This document shows, one piece after another, positions 14,689 to 19,110 of a DNA stretch of 19,110 nt (the stretch's first letter is position 1; every line of letters begins with the position of its first letter). Source of the DNA: Flavobacterium psychrophilum. GTDB lineage: Bacteria > Bacteroidota > Bacteroidia > Flavobacteriales > Flavobacteriaceae. Under the pieces are notes generated by a model, which saw only the letters and a list, made by a program, of their open reading frames with translations, searched no databases and was not told where the DNA came from. The translations under genes were made by a program, and so were the position numbers. The stretch lies in assembly GCA_020720185.1 (NCBI GenBank), contig DYPB01000032.1, positions 1-19,110 of the forward strand, written 5' to 3'.

Positions 14689-15817
14689 AAAAAACCAGCT
14701 CAACACCATTGAAGAGGCCATTGAGGATATTAGACAAGGCAAAGTAATTATTGTGGTTGATGATGAAGACCGTGAAAACGAAGGAGATTTTTTGGCAGCT
14801 GCTGAAAAAGTAACCCCAGAAATGATTAATTTTATGGCTACACACGGGCGTGGATTAATCTGTGCACCACTAACTGAAAATCGGTGTAAGGAATTGGAAC
14901 TTAAAGATATGGTTGTTAATAATACGGACCATCTTAAAACCGCCTTTACAGTTTCGGTCGATTTAAAAGGAAACGGAGTAACGACAGGAATATCAGCAGG
15001 AGATAGAGCAAAAACAATTGCCGCACTTACAGATTCAGGAACCAAGCCAAGTGATTTAGCCAGACCAGGACACATTTTTCCATTAGTTGCCAAACAAGGA
15101 GGTGTTTTAAGACGAACAGGACATACAGAAGCAGCTATTGATTTTGCTCGATTAGCAGGACTCAAACCAGCAGGTGTAATTGTCGAAATCATGAATGACG
15201 ACGGCACAATGGCACGATTACCACAATTAATAGAAGTGGCAAAAAAATTCGATTTAAAACTTGTTTCAATAGAAAATTTGGTTGCCTACAGGATGAAACA
15301 CGATAGTTTAATTCTGAAAAAAGAAGATTTTGATATCGAAACCCGATTTGGAAAATTTAGATTACGAGCCTATGAACAAACGACTAATAAACAAATACAT
15401 ATTGCACTAACAAAAGGCACTTGGAATAGTGGTGAGAATGTTCTAACTAGAATTAATTCGACAGCAATAAACACCGATGTTTTAGGGATTTTAACCCATA
15501 ATTGTGATACAAAATTAGAAGAAATTTTTCAAATAATTAATCAAGAAGGTAAAGGAGCCATTCTATTTATCAATCAGGAAATAGAAACTAACAATTTACT
15601 AAACAGAATATTAGAATTAAAAAGCAATCAATTGAATGGTGTTTTTAAAGCACCACAAATTAAAATGGATGTAAAAGATTTTGGAATTGGAGCCCAAATC
15701 TTACACGATATAGATATCTCAAAAATAAAGTTAATATCAAATAGCCAGCAGATAAAAAGGGTAGGAATGATAGGATATGGTTTAGAAATTATGGAGTATG
15801 TAATCACTAAAAACTAA
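14681..15817 (+). CDS. ribBA: RibBA: DHBP synthase with degenerate GTP cyclohydrolase II domain
   Basis: A 378-residue cytoplasmic protein. Residues about 5-205 are 3,4-dihydroxy-2-butanone-4-phosphate synthase with intact active-site motifs: DDEDRENEGD (27-36), the RPGHIFPL region (about 128-135) and RRTGHTEA (144-151). This half converts ribulose 5-phosphate to the four-carbon riboflavin precursor plus formate. The second half has the GCH II fold but not its catalytic core. The three-Cys zinc site is reduced to a single Cys275 (INSTAINTDVLGILTHNCD instead of the HSECLTGD...RCDCG pattern), and QEGRGIGL has become QEGKGAIL. It probably cannot hydrolyse GTP, so a separate RibA should exist elsewhere. 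It starts inside the LptF/LptG-like gene (8-nt overlap), so no room exists for an FMN riboswitch in front of it. Confidence 0.93.
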   Translation: MNKKNQLNTIEEAIEDIRQGKVIIVVDDEDRENEGDFLAAAEKVTPEMINFMATHGRGLICAPLTENRCKELELKDMVVNNTDHLKTAFTVSVDLKGNGVTTGISAGDRAKTIAALTDSGTKPSDLARPGHIFPLVAKQGGVLRRTGHTEAAIDFARLAGLKPAGVIVEIMNDDGTMARLPQLIEVAKKFDLKLVSIENLVAYRMKHDSLILKKEDFDIETRFGKFRLRAYEQTTNKQIHIALTKGTWNSGENVLTRINSTAINTDVLGILTHNCDTKLEEIFQIINQEGKGAILFINQEIETNNLLNRILELKSNQLNGVFKAPQIKMDVKDFGIGAQILHDIDISKIKLISNSQQIKRVGMIGYGLEIMEYVITKN

Positions 15818-15876
15818 TAAATTACGATAAAATTAGAAAATAATTAAAAATAATCTTTTTAAATAAAAAAAAGCAC

Positions 15877-15884
15877 TATATTTG
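15877..15884 (+). promoter_or_regulatory. Promoter -7 element of tRNA-Ser
   Basis: TATATTTG followed by C (TAnnTTTGC) lies 34 nt before the tRNA. The upstream region is T/A-rich without an obvious TTG -33 box. It is the expected Bacteroidota promoter form for a stable RNA. Confidence 0.6.
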
Positions 15885-15918
15885 CACTCGCAATACAGAA
15901 ATGTATGTTACACTTATT

Positions 15919-16003
15919 GGAGAAATGGCAGAGCGGTCGAATGCGGCAGTCTTGAAAACTGTTGACTGTCACAGGTCCGGGGGTTCGAATCCCTCTTTCT
16001 CCG
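15919..16003 (+). tRNA. tRNA-Ser (anticodon UGA)
   Basis: A class II tRNA. Acceptor arm GGAGAAA (15919-15925) pairs with TTTCTCC (15996-16002), and G16003 is the discriminator, as expected for serine. The anticodon stem 46-50/58-62 of the 159xx numbering encloses CTTGAAA with anticodon TGA at 15953-15955. A long variable arm (about 15963-15978) can form a short stem, and the T arm GGGGG-TTCGAAT-CCCTC is at 15979-15995. CCA is not encoded. It reads UCA/UCN serine codons. It has its own promoter and a factor-independent terminator directly after it. Confidence 0.97.
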
Positions 16004-16010
16004 CTGAACT

Positions 16011-16048
16011 TGGGAAGCCCTTTAAAATCAAGGCTTCCCATTTTTTTT
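16011..16048 (+). terminator. Rho-independent terminator of tRNA-Ser
   Basis: TGGGAAGCC (16011-16019) pairs perfectly with GGCTTCCCA (16032-16040) around a 12-nt loop and is followed by eight T (16041-16048). It is the strongest terminator in the window, 7 nt after the tRNA. Confidence 0.9.
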
Positions 16049-16087
16049 GTAAAAGTTTTTACACGATTTTTACACAAATCCTATTGA

Positions 16088-16228
16088 ATTTATTGGTTTC
16101 ATCGACCAACTAGAACTATTGTTAAAAAACAATTAGTTCGTGAATATACTTATGAATTCACAGCAGTATGTCCTCAACAGGAGAAACATGTTCAATTATT
16201 TTGCCTTAAAATCAATCATAAGTATTAA
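16088..16228 (+). pseudogene. Degenerate IS630-like transposase fragment
   Basis: This frame, open from just after a TGA to a TAA at 16226-16228, reads ...RPTRTIVKKQLVREYTYEFT then AVCPQQEKHVQLFCL. The RPxxKKQLVREYTYxFxAVxP pattern is what I recall from the core of IS630-family DDE transposases of Bacteroidota. There is no start codon, the frame stops early, and the expected upstream and downstream catalytic segments are missing. Downstream another frame (IKTAFESYQQLNYKKPA then stop, about 16232-16285) may be a frame-shifted remainder. It lies in the 314-nt gap between the tRNA terminator and the S46 peptidase; I see nothing else in that gap except the candidate peptidase promoter. Confidence 0.5.
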
Positions 16229-16330
16229 TGCAATAAAGACAGCTTTTGAAAGTTATCAACAATTAAATTATAAAAAGCCTGCATAAGGTAGTTTTCTTGC
16301 GTAACATCAGTTAATAATCTAAAAATTCAT

Positions 16331-16338
16331 TATATTCG
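16331..16338 (+). promoter_or_regulatory. Candidate promoter of the S46 peptidase gene
   Basis: TATATTCG followed by C resembles TAnnTTTG with one mismatch, 24 nt before the ATG at 16363. TTA at 16311-16313 sits at a plausible -33 distance. Confidence 0.35.
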
Positions 16339-16362
16339 CATCCTAAATTTTATTAATTTATT

Positions 16363-18513
16363 ATGAAAAAGATATTAGTTTCCTTTATTGTAGGAATTAT
16401 GTTGCTGCCGATGAGTGTAAAAGCTGATGAGGGACTATGGTTTTTAATGTTTATTGAACGATTGAACCATCGAGATATGCAAAAAATGGGTCTGCAATTG
16501 ACTGCCGATGAAATTTATAGTATAAACAATCAAAGTTTGAAAGATGCAGTAATTCAATTTAATGGTGTTTGTAGTGCTGAGGTAATTTCAAAAGATGGTC
16601 TTGTTTTGACTAACCAACACTGTGGATATGAGGAGATTGCTAATCTTTCTTCTCCAGAAAACAACTATTTGAAAGACGGTTTTTGGGCAAAAAATCATTC
16701 GGAAGAAAAAAGCACTTCAAATTTATCGGTTCGCTTTTTTGTACGAATGGGTGATTGTACACAAAGAATTTTGTCGTTAATAAACATAGAAACAACAGAA
16801 GTTGAAAGGCGAAAAATTGTAACAAAAGAAATATCATTGATAGAAAAAGAAAATAATGAAGGTGGCAAATATATCGTTTCTGTTCTACCTTTTTTTCAAG
16901 GAAATGAATATTATTATTTTGTTTATCAAGATTATAAAGATGTAAGATTAGTTGGTGTTCCGCCAGAAAACATGGCACGGTTTGGTGGAGATATTGATAA
17001 TTGGGAGTGGCCAAGACATACTGCCGATTTTTCATTATATAGAATTTATACAGACAAAAACGGAGATCCAGCTGATTATTCAACTGAAAATATTCCATTA
17101 ATAGCAAAAAAAAATTTACCAATAAGTTTAAAAGGAGTTAAGGAAGGTGATTTTAGTATGGTTTTAGGTTATCCTAGCAGAACAAACAGATGGATGCCTT
17201 CAGGCGGTATCAATCAAAACGAAAAATATGTTTATCCTGCAACAATAGAAGTGCTGAAATCTAATTTGTATTATATGAGGAAATATATGGATATTAGCGA
17301 AGAAAATAAATTAATTTATGCAACCAAATATTCTCAACTAGAAAATTCTAAAAAAATTAGAGAAGGAATCCTAAAAGGATTAAAAAAAGACAAGACATAT
17401 TCAGATAGAATAGTTCAAGAATCAAATTTTGATGCTTGGGCAAATGCCCCAGATAATAAACAAAAATATGGAGATGTTTTACCAAATATAAATATTTTTT
17501 ACAATTTAACAAATTTAAAAATTAGACACGATAATTATCTAAATCTAATGTTAAGAACATCCGCTTTTGCATCAATATCTACATCAATAGGATCACAATT
17601 AGCAGCTTATATTAAAGCAGACGCTGCTAAAAGAGCTGAACTTTTGATTGAAATAAATGAATCAGTTGATGAAATGTTTAAACATTTAATTGTTCCTACT
17701 GAAAAGGATATTTTAACCGCACAATTAAAGTTATATGCTACAAAATCAGTTGGATACAAAATTTCACCATTGATTGAAAAATTGAGTGTAGAATTCAATA
17801 ATGATTTTACAGAATATGTAAATTCTACATTTGATAATAGCATTTTTACTTCAAAAGATCGTATCAATTTTTTCTTAAAGAACCCAACAACTGAGGTCTT
17901 AGAGAACGATCCATTATATGTTTTGTCCGAAGATTTAAACAAGCATTTTAAGTTAAAGAAACCAGAGATCACTGAAGCACAACTAAAATATACACAATCG
18001 TTCAGAACAATGATTGAAGGACTGCGATTATCAAAAACATCCCCAGTTATTTATCCAGATGCTAATGGTACGATTAGATTAAATTACGGTAAGGTTCAAG
18101 CCCTGCCGATAGATGGTAGAAATGACGCAACAATCAATAATTATACCACTTTTGATGGACAAATTCGGAAGTATATAAAAGGCGGTAGGGATTTTCAACT
18201 ACCCTCAAAAATTGTTGAAGTCTATTATAATAAAACAAAAACTAAATATCATGATAAAGATGGCACACTCCATGTTAACTTTTTAACAAACAACGACATA
18301 TCAGTTGGAAGTTCAGGATCACCAGTTATTAACGGAAAAGGAGAATTGGTCGGTATTGCTTTTGATGGCAATATGGAAGCAATGGCAGGTGATGTCATTT
18401 TTGATGACAAACTACAACGCACCATTAATGTTGATATTAGATATGTAATGTGGGTAATCGAAAATTTATCTGGACAAACAAACCTTATTGATGAAATGAC
18501 ATTTGTTAAATAA
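16363..18513 (+). CDS. S46-family dipeptidyl-peptidase (DPP7/DPP11-type serine peptidase)
   Basis: A 716-residue secreted, probably periplasmic, serine peptidase. The signal peptide MKKILVSFIVGIMLLPMSVKA is followed by the family start DEGLWFLMFIERLN. The trypsin-like triad is His86 (LTNQHCGYEE), Asp222 (WEWPRHTADFS) and Ser651 (VGSSGSPV), with the large helical insert between. The C-terminal GIAFDGNMEAM...LQRTINVDIRYVMWVIE is diagnostic of S46. These enzymes remove dipeptides from peptide N-termini for amino-acid uptake. At 18 residues after the catalytic Ser there is Gly669, the position where P. gingivalis DPP7 has Gly673 and DPP11 has Arg673, so a DPP7-like preference for hydrophobic P1 residues is more likely than Asp/Glu. 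That assignment is inference. Length is normal for the family. Confidence 0.95.
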   Translation: MKKILVSFIVGIMLLPMSVKADEGLWFLMFIERLNHRDMQKMGLQLTADEIYSINNQSLKDAVIQFNGVCSAEVISKDGLVLTNQHCGYEEIANLSSPENNYLKDGFWAKNHSEEKSTSNLSVRFFVRMGDCTQRILSLINIETTEVERRKIVTKEISLIEKENNEGGKYIVSVLPFFQGNEYYYFVYQDYKDVRLVGVPPENMARFGGDIDNWEWPRHTADFSLYRIYTDKNGDPADYSTENIPLIAKKNLPISLKGVKEGDFSMVLGYPSRTNRWMPSGGINQNEKYVYPATIEVLKSNLYYMRKYMDISEENKLIYATKYSQLENSKKIREGILKGLKKDKTYSDRIVQESNFDAWANAPDNKQKYGDVLPNINIFYNLTNLKIRHDNYLNLMLRTSAFASISTSIGSQLAAYIKADAAKRAELLIEINESVDEMFKHLIVPTEKDILTAQLKLYATKSVGYKISPLIEKLSVEFNNDFTEYVNSTFDNSIFTSKDRINFFLKNPTTEVLENDPLYVLSEDLNKHFKLKKPEITEAQLKYTQSFRTMIEGLRLSKTSPVIYPDANGTIRLNYGKVQALPIDGRNDATINNYTTFDGQIRKYIKGGRDFQLPSKIVEVYYNKTKTKYHDKDGTLHVNFLTNNDISVGSSGSPVINGKGELVGIAFDGNMEAMAGDVIFDDKLQRTINVDIRYVMWVIENLSGQTNLIDEMTFVK

Positions 18514-18563
18514 GAATAATATTTATTTCCTTAATTGATATTTTTTGCATTATAGACAACCAA

Positions 18564-18595
18564 TGTTTATTATCTGATAAACACCAATTTTTGGT
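18564..18595. other. Two small hairpins after the S46 peptidase gene
   Basis: TGTTTAT (18564-18570) pairs with ATAAACA (18577-18583), and ACCAA (18583-18587) with TTGGT (18591-18595). Neither is followed by a long T-run, so termination is only possible. They sit between the convergent peptidase gene and the - strand pseudogene. Confidence 0.3.
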
Positions 18596-18616
18596 AGATT
18601 TTATTTAGATTCAAAA

Positions 18617-19035
18617 TCAATACCCTTTTAGAATTTTTCCATTCAAATTGGGCAGGTTAAAAGTTGTTATTCCATCACCTCCATAAGTAGTGCCTATTAT
18701 TGAGAATAAAGTTGTGTTTGTATTTATCTTGACCTACGATCACAAGACAAAAATCCTCCATTTGCATTTGGAAAATTTCCAATATGAGCGATTATTGTTC
18801 CTATTGTATCTGCTCCAATATTAGTATTACTTGGATAAACGCCTTGTACCAATATATAGTATTTTACAGAAACCACCTGTTGCTGAAACATAATCTATCT
18901 GACCCATTGTAAAACTGATGCTTCCGCCAGTGCCAGTACCATTTCCGCCTGATGCGTTTATTGATTGTTGGGCATTTTCTGTTAAAAAAAAGAAGAAAGA
19001 GCAAAGAAAAAAGAGTTTTTATAGATAGTTTTCAT
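18617..19035 (-). pseudogene. Frameshifted secreted protein with tail-collar-like domain
   Basis: The ATG at 19035 opens MKTIYKNSFFFALSSFF, a signal-peptide-like start, then QQSINASGGNGTGTGGSISF then TMGQIDYVSATGG, a leader I recall from secreted flavobacterial proteins. Near 18868-18880 the frame must shift to continue VSVKYYILVQGVYPSNTNIGADTIGTIIAHIGNFPNANGGFLSCDRRS. Near 18725-18735 it must shift again to give INTNTTLFSIIGTTYGGDGITTFNLPNLNGKILKGY and a stop. The LFSIIGTTYGGDGxTTFxLPxLxGK block is the phage tail collar / MDP signature, which normally continues past this point. Two frameshifts and an early end indicate a decayed gene. A sequencing error could explain one shift but hardly both. 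Confidence 0.65.
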
Positions 19036-19073
19036 TTAGTTTTGAATTTATTTAGTTAAAACCATACTTTAAC

Positions 19074-19110
19074 TTATTTTTTTTCAAATGCACCTGCAGA
19101 TGGATTATAA
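19074..19110 (-). CDS. Possible 3' end of a - strand gene cut by the window edge
   Basis: One - strand frame from the edge reads YNPSAGAFEKK and then stops (TAA at 19074-19076). Its composition is unlike the surrounding A/T-rich noncoding DNA, and it would end 38 nt before the start of the frameshifted pseudogene on the same strand. Only about a dozen codons are visible, so neither identity nor reality can be decided. Confidence 0.3.
   Translation of the reverse strand, partial: YNPSAGAFEKK

Noticed and set aside
14640..14690. FMN riboswitch in front of ribBA
   Set aside because: ribBA starts inside the upstream gene (8-nt overlap), and no conserved FMN aptamer sequence is present there.
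14674..15207. Long open frame (177 codons) on the - strand opposite ribBA
   Set aside because: It mirrors the codon structure of the well-supported ribBA gene, and its Ser/Ala/Pro-rich product shows no recognisable motif.
15859..16113. Open frames on both strands across the tRNA-Ser gene
   Set aside because: They run through a complete tRNA and its terminator; their stop-free length is accidental.
15919..16362. Integrative-element attachment site at the 3' end of tRNA-Ser
   Set aside because: No second copy of the tRNA 3' end is visible in the window and no integrase is present.
16640..17122. 160-codon - strand frame opposite the S46 peptidase
   Set aside because: It is antisense to a clear catalytic domain; its composition (Leu/Phe/His/Gln-rich) is typical of the shadow of an A-rich coding strand.
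1..19110. CRISPR array or other defence locus
   Set aside because: No regularly spaced repeats and no cas or defence-type proteins are present; the only repeats are the two inverted-repeat units, the relic and a three-copy 7-bp repeat.

Overview
The window looks like chromosome from a low-GC member of the Bacteroidota, most likely Flavobacteriaceae. Four things point that way: very A/T-rich DNA, promoters of the TAnnTTTG type, no Shine-Dalgarno dependence, and the gene run tpx - diacylglycerol kinase - ftsK - lolA - LptF/LptG-like permease - ribBA - tRNA-Ser. That gene order is one I recall from flavobacteria; it is recalled, not computed. An S46 dipeptidyl-peptidase, a family typical of this phylum, fits the same picture.

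Left end (1-1340). A 176-bp unit bounded by a perfect 20-bp inverted repeat (14-189) is followed by a small conserved acidic protein (+) and a two-pore-domain-like potassium channel (-).

Efflux cassette (1365-7823, all on -). Ten tightly packed genes read from a TetR-type regulator towards the left: regulator, small cupin, TolC-like outer-membrane factor, OsmC-like thiol peroxidase, two tiny cysteine-motif membrane proteins, lipoprotein membrane-fusion protein, HMA metal-binding protein, FtsX/MacB-type permease and LolD/MacB-type ATPase. Several genes overlap or lie 1-6 nt apart. A single good promoter (7855-7883) with a 14-bp near-palindrome just downstream suggests one autoregulated transcript. 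Together they look like a complete tripartite ABC exporter (ATPase + permease + adaptor + TolC) packaged with thiol/metal accessory proteins. This is the most system-like part of the window; its substrate cannot be read from sequence.

Housekeeping block (8065-15817, all on +). tpx (thiol peroxidase) is separated from dgkA by a 233-bp MITE-like element with 21-bp terminal inverted repeats and a 5-bp TATTA target duplication. A truncated relative of that element forms the stop codon and terminator-like hairpin of the efflux ATPase gene at 1343-1371. Then come ftsK, lolA, an LptF/LptG-like permease carrying an unusual duplicated three-helix C-terminal module, and ribBA with a degenerate GTP cyclohydrolase II half. 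The last three are almost certainly co-transcribed.

Right end (15877-19110). tRNA-Ser(UGA) with its own promoter and a strong terminator is followed by a decayed IS630-like transposase fragment, the S46 peptidase, a frameshifted pseudogene that joins a secreted-protein N-terminus to a phage-tail-collar-like domain (-), and what may be the last codons of another - strand gene at the window edge.
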